From assembly GCA_036345935.2 (NCBI GenBank), contig JADWOT020000003.1, positions 7,759,349 to 7,823,348 on the forward strand: a stretch of 64,000 bases of DNA, written 5' to 3'. Below, piece after piece: positions 49,270 to 63,514 of the stretch. The notes beneath the pieces were generated by a model. It was not told where the DNA came from. It saw nothing but the letters and a program-made list of their open reading frames with translations, and ran no database searches. This DNA is from Taenia hydatigena. Lineage: Eukaryota; Platyhelminthes; Cestoda; Cyclophyllidea; Taeniidae. How positions within the stretch are numbered: the first letter of the stretch is position 1; every line of letters starts with the position of its first letter. Both the position numbers and the translations under genes were made by a program.

Positions 49270-50815
49270 GTTCTTCAGCCTCTCGCCTACAAAACACATT
49301 TAAGGAACATGAGTATTACAGCCTTGTCTCTCCAAATGAACGACAGCAGGATTCGAGTAGGTGGTGCTTTGAAAGACGAATCTGCACAATAGACAATAGC
49401 ACACAGTCGTACAATGAGACCATTTACCTTCTCAGTTCCTGAATGGCCGCCAACCAGCACTTTTACCTTCACTAATTCAAAGATTCTAAAGTCCTCCACC
49501 TACTTTTTCGCATACTTAAGCACCTACCGATTCAAACTTTTCTACCCGTTCACCAGAATTGCATTTACTCGTATTTAACTTGATTCCTTCCATCCTAGAC
49601 TTTGAACCCAAACCAGCATTTCATTGTACGGAGTGGAGAAGGAATGCAGCCGTGAGTAGCAGCTGCTTTAGCGATGCCGTTGTGTGGTTAGCTGTGCATC
49701 TAGAGCGTGCTTTGGCTTTCATTTATCCCTCTCGATATTCAAAATCCATGATAATGTCCTTTCGCATTTCGTTTTTAGGAATGTTTGATAAGAAAACACT
49801 TTCCATCTCATGGGCTTGAGTTGATTACATGACTGCAAGCGCCATTGTTCGACTACGTTGTCCGTCCCTTCTTCGACTTCGCATCGCCCCAGTGTGTCAT
49901 TAGCATTGCGTTGGAGACATGCTAGAGTTACAGGGACCACAAATGCAAGCCATGCACCCTGAGGACAACAATTTTACCAAAATCCCATGTAACCACTTGA
50001 TAGTATTTTTAATCTTGCGTTTTGTTTTGTTTCTCACTAAACGCACCTTCGCTCGGTGGCCTGGCTTCTAGAACCTTTCAGCCCTCCCTCAGTTATACCG
50101 CGTCTGTGCGTCAGTGTTGTATTCTCTGCCGTGCCAATGAGACTTCTTATGATTCCAAGTAGAACCGTGGCACTACATCGATGAAAGTGGCAAGTGAACG
50201 TGGCCTTACAATGCGGTTACCTAGTGCTATTATTGAAAGTTATAGCTAACGTGACAAACATTTGGCATCAGCCGATGAGAAAAGAATGTGCAAAGCCTAT
50301 CAACAGGAGATGTAAGCATGACGCCCACTTTTGAAATCTACCCTAGTTCCAAGTTCTGTGGCATCGCCTGTACTGCCCATGTTCTTTAGGTACACCTTGC
50401 AGGCGAGAGGCGAACGACCGTGGTCGAGCTCGTGAGTTCGAGGCACCCTCGTCGTAAATATTTCAGCTTCACTAACGCATATCCCTCTCATAGAAGGGAT
50501 GGTGGAAGGGGAGAGGAGGAAGGTGAGAATCGTCTTCATCGCCATTATTAACTAAAGCAGCACGAAGCGTGCACCAGCAGGAGAGTGCGTCGCGACGTTG
50601 TCTACAGTACGTAGTTGATAATAATCAAGTGTAAAAGTAGTACCTTCTCAGACTCATCCTATTTGCTAAGTAGGCCGCAGAGGGATGCATGTCTCCATAT
50701 CAGAGGTATCAAAAGAATGCATAGCAACAGGAGTCTCTTTTCAATCCACCTACTTTAGAGCTGCTATCCGGTAGAGCAAAACGGTGTGTTTGCGTACAGT
50801 TGTCTTACTTTGAAT
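49270..50815. other. Intergenic, no gene supported
   Basis: Might include the element's 5' LTR, which could not be recognised without a matching 3' copy. A minus-strand frame at 50300-50545 begins MAMKTILTFLL and has a pyrimidine-rich start that would also serve as a splice acceptor. No family is recognised, so it is not called. Confidence 0.4.
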
Positions 50816-51028
50816 CTAATATCTGGGACAAGACCAATTCACTACATAACCATTAATGAGATCGGTGTCAATCTCCTGGTAACGGAAATGTGCGAGTGCA
50901 AAAGACGAACTGTTGACTTTGGACAAGCGAAGTAAGTGTTCAGCATGGCTTGCCCAAGGGTAGGACGCAGAGGTGAAGCAAGGAATTTCAATGGTCAAAT
51001 CAGTGAGAGTAGCTGTCAATGGTGGCAG
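50816..51028 (-). CDS. Candidate terminal exon, unidentified
   Basis: A very good acceptor (acatcctctcctacacag) opens a 70-codon frame ending in a stop codon, beginning LPPLTATLTDLTIEIPCFTS and ending with INGYVVNWSC near the C-terminus. About 160 nt upstream a strong donor CAC|GTGAGT ends a frame in the same phase (0) that includes a hydrophobic run FFAVCFCLLAAEA. The two would join in frame across a 158-nt intron (51186-51029). No start codon was found in the upstream piece, so it would be internal. The family is unknown; a beta-rich extracellular protein is one guess. Confidence 0.3.
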   Translation of the reverse strand: MPPLTATLTDLTIEIPCFTSASYPWASHAEHLLRLSKVNSSSFALAHFRYQEIDTDLINGYVVNWSCPRY

Positions 51029-51189
51029 CTGTGTAGGAGAGGATGTAAGCTGTGTGTACTCTGAGCAGCGGCGTCGCACGCTTACGTGTAGTGGCGTGGC
51101 TGCCTGCCAGACAGTCGATCTGGTTTTGACTCCCGGCACAAGCAGACCGCCTCATATTTCCCCCTCCCACCCATTAGCTCACTCACGTG

Positions 51190-54100
51190 TTGTAGTGTTT
51201 CACTCGCTTCTGCAGCCAGTAAACAAAAGCATACCGCAAAAAACTTGCCTACTTGGGAAAAGGGCTCTTCTTGTGAATCTTAAGAGCTTGTGAGAAATAC
51301 ACAAATAAATTATTTGTAAAAAAATTACTCGACACGCATAAACATGGCTAGAAGAAATGAATGTATGTGGGAATATTTACCTTGTTTTATGTATCTCAAA
51401 AGAGCGTTTTTTATGAAGTTATTCACGCACATTATTCACTCCTGACGAGGCACACACGCTGTTTAAAATAGTCCGCTAAGCTTTCCTCGTCGAAAAATAC
51501 TACTTATTATTGTTTAGTACACATTGGATTTTTACTTGCCTACCCCACAAATCAATCACTTACGCTCCGTCCAGATCCACTTAAATGGTTACCAGTTAAC
51601 AGCTTACGATGGTACGCAGAAAGCTCTACTTTAATGCAAGATGAAATTGGCATTACCAAGGTAAGGCAATTCTGTGGCGACAGTACAGGAAAGACATTTA
51701 CGTGTAGTAGCGATTCAATATCCCCATGCTGTAGCCATTGAAGTTCTTATCTTTGGTCTCTATCTCGTTTGTACTTGTTATATTTGTCCTTATGAAGTGG
51801 ATTTGGTTAGACGACACCGATGCAAAAGTCGTCTACAATTCATTATAGTCGGCTTTTCTACTGTGAAAGTCTAATAAATCCTAGATTTGCAGTGATTGTA
51901 CTATCCGCAAATAAACTAGAAGTTGAGAAGGTAATCAAGAAGACAATTCGATGACAGCCTCTATTTCCTTTGGGCACATTTTTCGCACACTTTTGTTGCC
52001 ATAAAATGGGATTGGAATTTGTAAAGCATTTGTGTTGGCGGCACCAGAACAACTTTGGTTTACTTTGCTGGCTATAGTTTTTTGCCTACCTCAGTGAAGT
52101 AAGCAGGAGTGCATCAGTGACTAAGTGGTTCCTGCATCCACAAAAAGTCCCATCCATTACCTCTAGTTCTATTTTTAATGCTAATTAAGGATGATCACTG
52201 CAATGTTAACTTTATGCCACTTGAAATAATGTTGGTTTATTGCTAAATGGAAGGAGTTTACAGTTGGTGGTTCACAAGGCATTTGATTAGTTGTTTGCTC
52301 ATGTGTGGGGTGCGTAGCGATTCAGCATAACTCATAGCCAAATAACAAAACCTCCGACAATGAACACAAAAGTGCTGCTCTATTTGACCAGCCGATATCG
52401 ACTTCATGCGCTGTGACATTTCCCTTCTCCTTCATTTTCATGCCTACACGCGTACGACCATCCACTGAGAGCTTTACATGTCCAATTAAATGTAAATTTA
52501 TATCTATATATCCATCAAGGTGCAGTTCTTTATGCAACTATGTATTTCGAGATTGAAATCAGCCTACAAAAGGAGGAAAGACTGACAAGCTTACTGGCCG
52601 ACAAGTTGCATAAAGGCTCTGTTTTTGCTAACTCAACGCACGCCACTTTACTTAGCAGAGCGACAGGAGTGTGACGATTGTTATATCAATTTGCTTGCAC
52701 TTTCACATCATTGATCGCCTTAAACTGCTGTCGAGATGATAGATGAATCGAGTATTCCCCCTGAGAGAGTGTTTGAGTGTGAACAAGCGGCTCCGTGGAA
52801 GAAGAATAGAGGCATAAGAATGTATAAAGTGTGTTTGGACACAAGCACCACCTCCAAAAAGATCAAATACAGAGTTCTCGAAGGGCTATTTCTTCTCTGA
52901 CTTCTTCCTATGGTTGCTATTTCCCCATACTTGAGCAGATATTGTTGCAGCGTTTCATTAAAAGGCTCGCAAAGTTGCCGTCCTCCTGAGTCTCGTTGTT
53001 TCTGTGGCCCTAGCCTTTAAAACTATGAAAAAGGCATTTTAATTCACTTTTTTATGGGATTTGCTTTATGAGTTCCGCAGGATCAGATCCTTCTCTGGAT
53101 GGGATCATTTACCCACCTGGTAGCAGCACGATACGACATGACCTGTCAAAACATCCTCTAAATGAGCTATTCAGCTACTTCGCTGGGTAGCGAATCGCAT
53201 AAAATTACAACTAATCACTCTTCATAATATTAAAATTCGTCTCTACGAGGATGCGTCAATGATCGAATATGGAGATTATTTCTACGCACCAGTGGCAGAA
53301 GATACATGATGGACCACGCATAAGTGGAGAACAAAGGAAGGCGCTAAAAGGGACGAGAAAGCCATGTAAAGCTCGTCTACTAAAATGAACTTGAACAATG
53401 CAAGTTCCTATGACCTATGAGTCTTTTAAACCCGTATACGTTACCAACGAAAATACCATTACCCAGTTAATCCACTTCTTTAAAGAGAATGAAGTTCCAA
53501 GACGAAGATCCGAACATCAAAGCTTCCAGTTAAAATACCATCTGTGAAGCGGTTTAAGTGTCACAAATAGCCTGCCTAGTGTAGACGAGGAAGTAGACAC
53601 TTCGCCTAAAGGAAAATAAACAAGCTCATGCCCTCTCTGGTCCGCAAGCGAGGGTGTAGTGGCTCTACCCTTTATCCCGACTTAGCAAGGATAATAAACC
53701 CAATTCGATGATCACAATATTTCTCAAACTGACATTTGCATTGCCTTTTTAAGCCATTCTTAACTAACGTATCCAACTAGTTAGTCAAATAAGAGAAAAG
53801 TAGACAAACTACAACACTTTTTTTAACCAGCGAAATAATACGGTATCGTACCTCGTCTCCCACCCGCAACGAAGTCGCCAACCCAGTCACTCTCAATTCC
53901 TTTGGAATTAAATTCACCAAGATCCTATTTCAAGAACTTGGATTAGCTTCTAAATTGTCCACTTACCTTATGTCCCCCAACACTTACCATGACTGCGAGC
54001 GCCGACATTTGGTGGAGTGCGAGAGATGATATCGATTGAAAAGAGGAAGAATTGGGTGCGACACCAATTTTGTTGGTTTATTGTGCTGGCTTAAGTGACT

Positions 54101-54705
54101 GCAATGCAAAAAATGCTGAGAGGCATTCTTCAGGTGATCTACAAGTTAAAACTAGTAAAATTCTTGGCAATAAATGCAAATCATACCTTAACCTACATTT
54201 GTCGGGCTATAAATTACAGCCTGAGAGTTTTACTTATTTGTGCGTCATTTTTGAGTCGAGTTTATACCGAGATGTCTTCAGTTGCCAGTTATTTGGTAAT
54301 CGCAAAGATGCAGCTGCTTTCCACCATCCCCACTCCCACCCCCTCACCACCACCAAACTCCGCTTGGCCGCTCCTGCATATGTAAATAAATGCCCGCTAA
54401 TTTGGGTTTGATGCCCCTGTTATTCGTGAACACCTTTACTTGCCATCTCACTGTGCTCTACGTACGTCCTACTGGCGACCGCCATTTTAATTGACAAAAA
54501 AGTAAAAAAAAAGGATTTGCATGCAATAAACGCTTGCGGCTTCACATGCGTTATAACTTCTCCGCGTCGTCTGTCAGCAAAAGCTTAATTACCTGTCATA
54601 CGCAACCTATCCGGTTTTTAGATTAAATTTGGCCAACTAGAACGATATTGTTTATAAAATTCACTGGTATAATAGTCCGTAGTGCTATAAATAAATTTTC
54701 GTCAA
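51190..54705. other. Intergenic, no gene supported
   Basis: AT-rich sequence with short frames only. No known domain, RNA gene or repeat array recognised. Confidence 0.4.
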
Positions 54706-54709
54706 CAAA

Positions 54710-55222
54710 AACCAATCTAGCTAGGCAGAAATAAACACATTTAAAAATGGCACATTTGTTTACGAGAACATGTCTTAAAATAGCCTATGAAGCAAGTTTT
54801 AAGTACTTTGGATGCGACGCGGCTTTAAGCTCATAGGTAAGACACAAAATGGCCAAGTCGTTTGGCGTAATTCTTCGACTGAATATTACAGCACATTAAA
54901 GTGTCTCAACTGTTAGAATTAAAAGCACCAATAAAGAAGTCACCATCATCTCCTAACCATTGCGAGAGAGAATCACGAATTTTACTTCACAAGACGGTTC
55001 TTAAAAGGTAGCTAAGATTTAGCTGTTGTACACCTTCATGCCTCCATTTTCTTCCTACCACTTCCGTTTATTTAAGAATGCGTCTATGTGGGTGTCAAAT
55101 ACTATAAAGGGTGATTAGAAGATATAAAAGCTAAACCATTACATTTCATTCCATTCCGCTCTACCTTTCCTTATCTATAGCACGTGGTTCCTTACGCCGC
55201 GGCCTTGCCATGTTTCATCAGG
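54710..55222 (+). repeat. Promoter-like segment, copy 1 of a dispersed duplication
   Basis: Aligns collinearly with 63515-63970 at moderate identity. Shared blocks include gacgcggctttaagctcata (copy 2 gacgcagctttatgcacata) and gaatgcgtctatgtgggtgt (copy 2 gaatgcgctcatgtggccgt), the latter followed by TATAAAGG here (55103-55110). A second TATAAAAG lies at 55123-55130. An ATG at 55210 is followed at once by a donor-like CATCAG|GTATTC. The similarity suggests two related promoters with short first exons, but no downstream coding exon was identified. Confidence 0.6.
55103..55130 (+). promoter_or_regulatory. Candidate TATA boxes
   Basis: TATAAAGG (55103-55110) is conserved in position with CATAAAGG at 63837-63844 in the other copy. 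TATAAAAG (55123-55130) is present only here. They would direct transcription rightwards from about 55135-55155. Confidence 0.35.
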
Positions 55223-57620
55223 TATTCACAAAGTCTTGCATCCTCTTTTCTCATGAACAAAGAAATCGCACACTTTTCGGTTTCATTCACTACCCGTATT
55301 TCATTTTTGCTTGTTTGATCTCAGCAAGCGACCCATGGTGGGCAATAACATTCGCAGAGGTGGTACACACATCGCTTCTATGTGCAATCTGCACTTCAAA
55401 CCGCCAGCGCACTTTGCTTGTACGTCTACAGTCACAGACACAGCAAGCCTAAGGGTGATAAAAGCGGAGGAGACTCAGTTCAAATAATCAGCCGAAATGT
55501 GGGTATCTAGATGGATTTTCATACATTCTTCCATAACCCAAAGCATTAATGCCTACAAGATAGTGAGGTATGAAGTATGTGCGAATCAAAAGAAAGTGGC
55601 AAGTATAAAATCCTTATTGTAGCTCCAAACGCTAATAATACGGAGGATGGATATACGTTTGTACAAGACGACCCAGTGTATGAGAGACTAACCGAAATTT
55701 GGAGCAATGAACGGTAGGAAAACGAGGGCTGTACTGTCAAAGATTGGTTCAGTGCTCGAAACCGGCAGTTCTTTGTTTTGCACGGAGGGCACATAATGAA
55801 TGGAGTACTGTTACGTATGCTCAGCCCTCACTAAAGAAGGAGTTGAGAATCCGAACCCAAGTCGATGTTTCTAAGAGGTCACCAAAGAAAGTCGAAATTT
55901 CGGGGTTAAGTCTATCAGAGCAAGGTACGTGCCAACATTGCAAACAGTACTTTTATCGCACAAAGTCATTTTTATATCTAAAGTTAAAAAACCCGCTCTA
56001 AGTTATGCGACAGCTATTAAACAAGGGGAGGCATGGTTCAATTGCTCATGTGGAAGCATAATTTATCTTTAATCTGGTAACTGTGTAAAATTAGAAGGTA
56101 CATCTTTGGAGTTTTACAAGACACACACACGCACACATGTTAATGTTACATTAACGACCGAAATCGCTTTAAGATGAGCACTTCCTCTGTTTATCAAGGC
56201 GGTGGGTGGAAATCCGTATTTAGAGAGAATGAAATAATGGACGGAAACGTAAGCCATGCACAACGGTCAAATCCCTCACCTTTGATCGCCTACTCATATC
56301 TGCTAGAGATCTAGAGTGTAATAAATCGCCTATTTATGGGAAACAAGACACATTGAAATGGTGTAAACGTTTAATTGTAGTTAAGTGTGCACCGACAAGC
56401 CGGTGATGATCTTAACGTAAATGTTTCTGGTCTAAAGAACTGCCGTAACTCATTCTTGTGGATGCATCCCTTCTGAAGAACATTCGATCAAGTGCGTCAG
56501 ATCATCGCATAATCTCCTGTCTAAATTTAAAGCGACAAACCATCTCAAGATGGCAGCAGAACTATTCTTGAAAGTTGAGAATTTTCTAAAACTTCCATAT
56601 GCTGAGTACAGATGCATCATTTTGCTTTATACCGTAAATATTGATAAGTCTTCCCAAACCAAGTTCAAAGCCCGCACAGGTGGGTAAACTTAGCGGTTAA
56701 CTAACGCCATAACAAACTTAGTTTTCACCTCCAAAGTTCACTTCCATTCTTTTCTCTTTTGCGCCAGAAGATCCCAGTTTTACTCAACCTATTTTGTGGA
56801 AATATGCATTGCCTAGATCTTACCTTACTGACTGTGGACTACCACCTCGCAGGAAGATAGGAATTAAAGCGACAACAATTGTCAAAATAACTAAGCAGAG
56901 AAAACTCCGAATGCGGAATTAGATCCAGGCGAGGCTAAATGCTACCTTCTCACCAGAGTAGTCTTTGCAACAAACATGGTGTACAATGATGACAAATGGA
57001 ATTGGCAACTTTGAACAAAGCCTGTTAAGATGGTTTAGCCTAATTTTGCAGGAATTTGATTACACGCTGGAAACGCCTTATAAATAAAACAATGGAACAA
57101 TTAAAGTGTATCATAATGCATCAGAGTTTTGGAGTGCAAGGATATTTCTTCCCGATGCTCTACACGATGTGAATTTATCTCGGGCTTTTAACCATGAATA
57201 ATACAAATTTTCGAGCGAAATTTAAGCATTCTGTGAATAATAGGCCACCACAACTTTGCAAACTCACTTCATGCAGTAGAAATGTCGCGATACTACGCTT
57301 CTTCTTGAAGAGCTCCTCCATGCTGCATGATGTTGGGAGGGGCAGTGACGATTTTGACCTGCTGGACTTTTGAAGCACTTGGAATAGAAAACGGTTTGTG
57401 CGCGCATAAGTTGCCAATAAATCGTTGTCTAGTCGCGCTATAGATTGTGCCGACAACTGTCACAAAGTGACCTTCCAACTTTATGGTTCTACGTTTCTAT
57501 GTGCGAGCTCCTGGATTCCCTTGAAGCTCTTAGTCTGAAAAGTGATAGAAAGTGACTTTAAGACTGCATGCCATGCTCGATTGATGTGATGGGTGCATGA
57601 GTGAGGAGCGGTAAGCGAAT
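55223..57620. other. Intergenic, no gene supported
   Basis: Frames of up to 93 codons on both strands without recognised motifs. If the segment at 54.7-55.2 kb is a real promoter, this would be its first intron or gene body. Confidence 0.35.
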
Positions 57621-57623
57621 GCA

Positions 57624-57700
57624 TGACTGATGATATAACTAACTGATATAACTAACTAACTAACTAACTGATATAACTAACTGATGATATAACTAACTGA
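57624..57700. repeat. Simple repeat (AACT)n with GATATAACTAACT units
   Basis: Short array of tandem aact tetramers interspersed with tgatataactaac and tgatgatataactaac units. Confidence 0.9.
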
Positions 57701-59418
57701 GTCTGCCTCTAGGTAATTTCATCCTGGCATACTTTCAGCAACTAATTGAAATCAAACGCCTTCGACAATCATCAGTATAGTTGCAGTATTCGTCTTTACT
57801 ATGTGTGCCAACTAGGCGGACAAATACAAACACGGCTCCCTGGAGGTTTGGAGACCAGTAAAATTGAAAAATGGCTTGTTTTGGAGTAGCAGTAGCCTCT
57901 CTTTTCCTTTCTAATGCAAGCCCTTTCCTTTGTTCATTTTGTTTAGTGGTTAAAGCCTCCCATTAAATGATTTCTGTTATAATTTAAGAAATTGGTGCCC
58001 AAACAAATGCAGTACTCAAATTCGGCATTTCAGTAATTCCTTCACCCACTGCCATTCCTCCTTAACGAGCCATTTCATGCAATCTTCGTTTAATTCTGTA
58101 TTATGATGCTAGTCCACCCTCCCGGGTGCAAATGCTTAGTATCTTGCAGTCACCATCACTGCAGTAAGTAGCAAGTCATATTTTACCAATCCTACAGGCA
58201 TAAATGTTTTGTCAGAAAAAAGTAGCTATTATACAATCATTTTTCTAGTTTCAGCAAAAGTGGGAAGCTCAAAACGATTGCTAGACAGGTTTTAATAATG
58301 ATTCAACATACGTAATCTTGCAGACTTGGATATGAAACACGACCGAGAATGTGTTCCCCGGCCAGCATTCCCTCCAAAAGAGCGAAGAAATCCCATCCGT
58401 CCCCTGATGATCCTTCACAACTAGAATTTATACATAACTCTTAGTAACTCTCAGCACGTTGTTTCCTCCCTAATTGCATAAGACTGGCAGAGAAATACGT
58501 GAATCGTCTCTAGAACATTAGATTTTTTTTCAAAAATCGTCCTAATTAGGGTTGGTAGTATGTATAGCGCATCACATCAGTCCACTCTACCTCATTCTTA
58601 TCTGCAGTGAAATTCCACATGCATTGATTTCGGCATATTTCATATCATTCCATTGTTTCCTTTTAGTGCTCGCTCATTTTCTCCACCACTTAGGCCTCAT
58701 GCGACTCTGTTTGCCCCAAGTGAGGAATACACGCTGGATAGTTCAGCCGTTATTTCGTCATGCACCCATTAGCATCACAGCCTTTTGACAACAAGACCGT
58801 ACACATGTCAATTTAATTTGCAATTTGGATGTTGACACAATAGATTGGCAAACTATTCAATGCAAAGCCACACCCCTGTTACAAGTAAGCAAGCATGTAG
58901 GCTGTCAAAGGGTGTAAAATGCTTTTTCAAAGGCAATGAAGACAAAGAGATGATGTTTGGGATCTACCATAGCCTCTGAATGAAGGTAGGCAAAACTCGT
59001 TCCCTCATTCACTTGTCATCTGTTGACCCCAGATGACGTAAATATTAATGATTATTTCATCGCTTAAGTTACTTCATGCATTACTGAGTGTTCTGATGTG
59101 CTAACACAATGGTTTGTGTGTTAGGTTTTGCTCTCTTCTACTGCCATTCCGAAACGCCTACGAAACAAATGTGTAGTCTGCGGATTGAAATGAATTCGTG
59201 AATGTTTAATCACCAATTGGCGATATGTGGATTCTGGTAGAAATAGCAATAAGACTGCCGAACTACATCACTGAAACAATGGACAAGTCTCATCAACTCA
59301 GCATGACATTCCAGCAAATATTTGGATCATCAGGTATTTAACAAGGTATACAAAAGGCGAATCACTCACGCAGATTTTGTGGAAGTTGAGAAGGAGTCAT
59401 ATACCATCCCATTTTCAG
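57701..59418. other. Intergenic, no gene supported
   Basis: Only chance-length open frames and no recognised domain or repeat. Confidence 0.4.
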
Positions 59419-59541
59419 TGTCCTGTAAATAGGAAAGCATTTTTACAGGAACAATCTCAACTACTCGATTACTTATTCAAAGAACAAATGCATGGATCTA
59501 ACGACTGTCGCTTCAGTTTTGCGTTGTGCTTCGCTAAAGGG
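59419..59541 (+). CDS. Candidate 123-nt internal exon, unidentified
   Basis: A strong acceptor (taccatcccattttcag) and a strong donor (AAAGGG|GTAAGAG) bracket exactly 41 codons in one frame, phase 0 at both ends. The peptide contains FLQEQSQLLDYLFKEQ, a likely helix, then a Cys/Phe-rich end (CRFSFALCFAKG). No family is recognised and no partner exon was found. It is listed only for its matched splice sites. Confidence 0.25.
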
Positions 59542-62500
59542 GTAAGAGTTGTTCGTAAACTTGGGTGAAGGTATTGTGTATTTCGGGGTGAGTATCAACT
59601 AATACTCTACCACAGCCCTCTAGTCTTCACTGTAAGCAGCCATAACGAAGGCGTCTCTTATAGAAAAAAATACGCACATAATATAATATGGATATAATTT
59701 GGCCTCTTTGTTTGTAAAAGTGGATGGTACTTACGGTAGCCTTTTAGAAGTGCAGAATAATAGCGATTGGGTGTAGGGTTCCCTACTTGGCACACAACTT
59801 TGCAAAGATTAACTTGTTTTCGCCATAAGTGCTTGCGTTTGGACCCGCACGGAATTCTCTTGCTAGTTCTTTACCGCTTTCCTTAACCTATAACAAAGTA
59901 GACCCTTTATGACTGAAACAAAACGCAAGTGAATTTTTTTTCCTGGAAGACTTATGCCTAAATTAAACCATTAAAATGCTTTATTTGGTGGTCAAATTGA
60001 ATTTCTTGATGTAAAATGCATTTGAGTTGCATCAAATAATCTCCTTCTTCAGATTTTGTAATAAAATACCACGTTTTCTTTGAATTTTGCACTGTTACAC
60101 AGTACTAGCCAGTATGTGTTTCATAGCCCCGTACATCACCGAAAGTGTGACAGCGTGTGGTGACGCACGCACGTGGATGCGACAACGTGTGGTGGCGAAC
60201 GCCTCTTACCGATCGGCAATTCTACTCACCAAGTCGGTGACTGGGTGAAAATTTAAATGGCAGGAAGAAATTAACACGTTTGTCTTATTATCTCGATGTC
60301 AATCGAGATGGCCGTCAACAGTAGCAATCTGCGCTTTGCGCTGGATATAGTCTCGAGATATGTGTGTGTGCGTAGATACTCATTCGTACGGAGAGCTTAC
60401 TCGCAAGATGCGTGAATTACATGAAGGCTTTAAAGACGATCCTAGCCATAAAAGATTCTACCTAGTCACAACTGCAGTATTGGTGAGACCGTGTAGAATC
60501 CTCAACACGGAGAAGCGCAAGAGACAAAGCTTTTGTGAAATCACTAAAAGTGGGAATATAACTCAAGGCTGCTGTTAATATTGCGACAAAAAAGTACCAG
60601 CAATGACGTGATTCAGAACCTCGCAGGTGTATCGGTTGTGTAGGAAACCTCTCATGTTAAAATCTTGCTGGTAAAGGGCTAAGTGTCAACGCGATTTCAT
60701 TTTATTCTGCCCTGAGCCATCTCAAAATAAGTTGGTCTAGATGTAGCTGCATTGTAGAATTAAGGAATTAAGGGGAGATTAAAATGCATTACAGTCTCAC
60801 TAAATGAAGTGTTTTACTTGCACAACAGTGATTTCTCTTCTCTTAGCCGCCTAGGTATTGCTTTAAAATCTTCTTATCTATAATTTGGAGCATATGCCTT
60901 TTAAAGCCATTTCAATTCACTTATGATCCGATCTGCTATCGGGGTCATTTCCGCCAACACATTGGCCTTCCTTATTTAACGAGGCCTAGCTGAAATGAGG
61001 CAACGCATTGAGAAGCTTGAAATGTTGGAGAAAGGAGTAAAACACAATGAACAAGGTGCCTCGCAGAGAGCAGACAGTCGTCAAATTGTTTATTTAGCAC
61101 TTTGATCTAAATTCTATCGTCTTCCTTCACTTCGAGCGCTACTTCTGCCCCTACACCTGACTGTGAAGCTGGACTATAGTGCGATGCAATTTAAAAACAT
61201 CTTGCGTAGGATTTGCGTACTAGAACACCGAAGTCAAACTGGAGTGGCATGTACTGCCTCGCAGCTCTGAATGATCAGAGAGTCTATATTTAGCAAAACT
61301 TCTTGTTGTATAAAGAGGACTTTCAGTTCGTAAAACGTGATAATTTTGTAAATAGTTCTACTAATTTAATACTGATTTTCTTGATTTGATAACGCATTAA
61401 GCTTTGCTTTAACGTGCAAAATTTTGATCCTTTCTACAGCCTTTTTTCCTCAAAGGTCTCGAAATGGCTTACGCCCACGTAGCAGAGGAGGAAATTAGTG
61501 TGCCCTATCATAGTCCTATCTTCTCCTATCTGGTGAATGATAGAACTCGTGCACAAGTTTGTTCACAAATTTACTGGCAAACGCGACGAGGCAGGTCTGT
61601 TTTAAGAAAACACTAAAAACTGCATTGGACTTTGGTGAGAAGAAAAATTTTTTCTGTGTACAAGACTAATTGGCTCTCATGGCCGAATATTTGCCACTAA
61701 AACCTCGATCCTGGATAAAATGAACCGTGTACATCTTGGTCTCTTAAAATCTCACGAAAGACGATGACAATGATCAATCACGAAAGCATAAATAGCCCCT
61801 TTTCAGTAAGTTAAACTGTCATAGTGCAGTTTAACTCCAGAAAAGTAAGCAAGAAAGCAATTGAATTGGGCCTTCATTTACAAGCTCTGTCTAAACATCT
61901 TTATCATTTAACCAGAAGCCTAGGTTTTCAATTGAATAAGTCTCTCAGATCGATGGTCGTGCAATTAGATGCCAAACGGTGAAGGTATTTCGACTCCTTT
62001 GGTTCCCCAGCAGCTTATATTGCCATATAAATACAATTAGGCTGCTTTATAAGGCTCAACTGGATGAAGCGTTATGAAAACCCGGCTGGGCTATACAACA
62101 GTCATATCATTTTTGACTGGGTCGATTATGCGACTGCCTTCACATGTACGGAATTCAGTAGGGTGTAAGTGGCGTCAACCTTTTGCCAGTTTTGCAATTG
62201 TCCAATCAAAACCGATCTTAGCGAAAGTCCGTACACATCATGACTCTTAATAAAGATAACTTTGGAGGCAGCCACGAAGTCAATCCTTAGCCAGAATCTC
62301 CTACAGTGTTTATTATTTCAAGCGATTCATGTAACAAGACGTGCTGTTATGGCATCCCAAGCTAGGCAACGTCGTTTATCCTGCGATAGCCATTGAGTGT
62401 AACATCTCCGATGTGCAAAAGATGGAAACAGACTTACCAACGTTTTGGTCTCATGTCTTGTGGAAAGTCATTCGTTGTATATATGGCTCACTACACCTTC

Positions 62501-63514
62501 ATCACGATAAAACTATCATTATCATTGACGATTTGGTAATGAGACAATTGTGGAAAACTCACGGAAGCCAACTAATGGCACTCTTCACGACGATGGTGAG
62601 AGCGCATTTGATGTAGACTTCATAGAATACTCCAAACATACCAGTCCAAGCTGGCCATCAGAACTGTGAACCAAATCGAGGCTTTACTATTGGCGAGCAG
62701 ATGAGACGCATTTCGCAACACCCACAATGTCATTCAAATGACTCGCATATTGCACACAACGGCAGCAAGTTGACAGACTGCAATTTCTGCATTTGAGGGA
62801 AATGGCAAACTACTAAAAGTGCTAGTCACAGGTTTATCCGCAGGAAGTCTCGGCAATTAGATACTCACTTTGTATTAGGTGCAAAGTTATGTAGGCAGTA
62901 ATCTGCAAGCAATATCTCAAGTTCTTGCATTTAACCTGCGACTGATACTGATGGGATGAAAAAGGTGCATTGCAGTATGCTTGTGCGCGAGACTAGGTTT
63001 CACAGTATCAAGTTCAGTTTACTGCACAAAATCATTTAAAAGATTCGCTTCAAGAGGCTTAAATAGAGTTGAGTTTTGATTGAGATAGCCAAAATTTAGT
63101 GAGAGGAAGGAAGAAAGGATGGAAGACATTGATGAACTCCGTTAGACAACTTTTTGTCAGAATACTCGGCTCCTGCTGACCCTGAGTTCGATGACGCTCA
63201 AGGTTAGCTGACCAAGAAATCCATGCTTGGTAAATCAAAATAAGGATTATTTTCAGTTAATGACAGTGTTGGCTTTTGAGACCCGCTTTGATCCGACTTT
63301 TAGCATGAGGGAACAATGGTAGCGTTGGAGCCATGGTTACCTGTGCACACCCCTCCGACCTCGGAACTTCAGCTGGCACCGTCAAAGTGCTACACTGTCC
63401 CACTGGTAAGTCGATAATGCTGATTGCTCAGAGAGCCTCCTGTGAGCGCACCGTCGAGAAAATGGAATGACATGAAATGAGGCTACTAAGACACCATTTT
63501 TACAAACATCTACT
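59542..63514. other. Intergenic, no gene supported
   Basis: AT-rich with short frames. A 91-codon frame at 62341-62616 (+) ends near a donor-like ATG|GTGAGA but has no recognised motif. No tRNA or other RNA gene was recognised. Confidence 0.4.

Noticed and set aside
62341..62616. 91-codon frame ending near a donor-like site
   Set aside because: No ATG start, no convincing acceptor, no motif; chance length.
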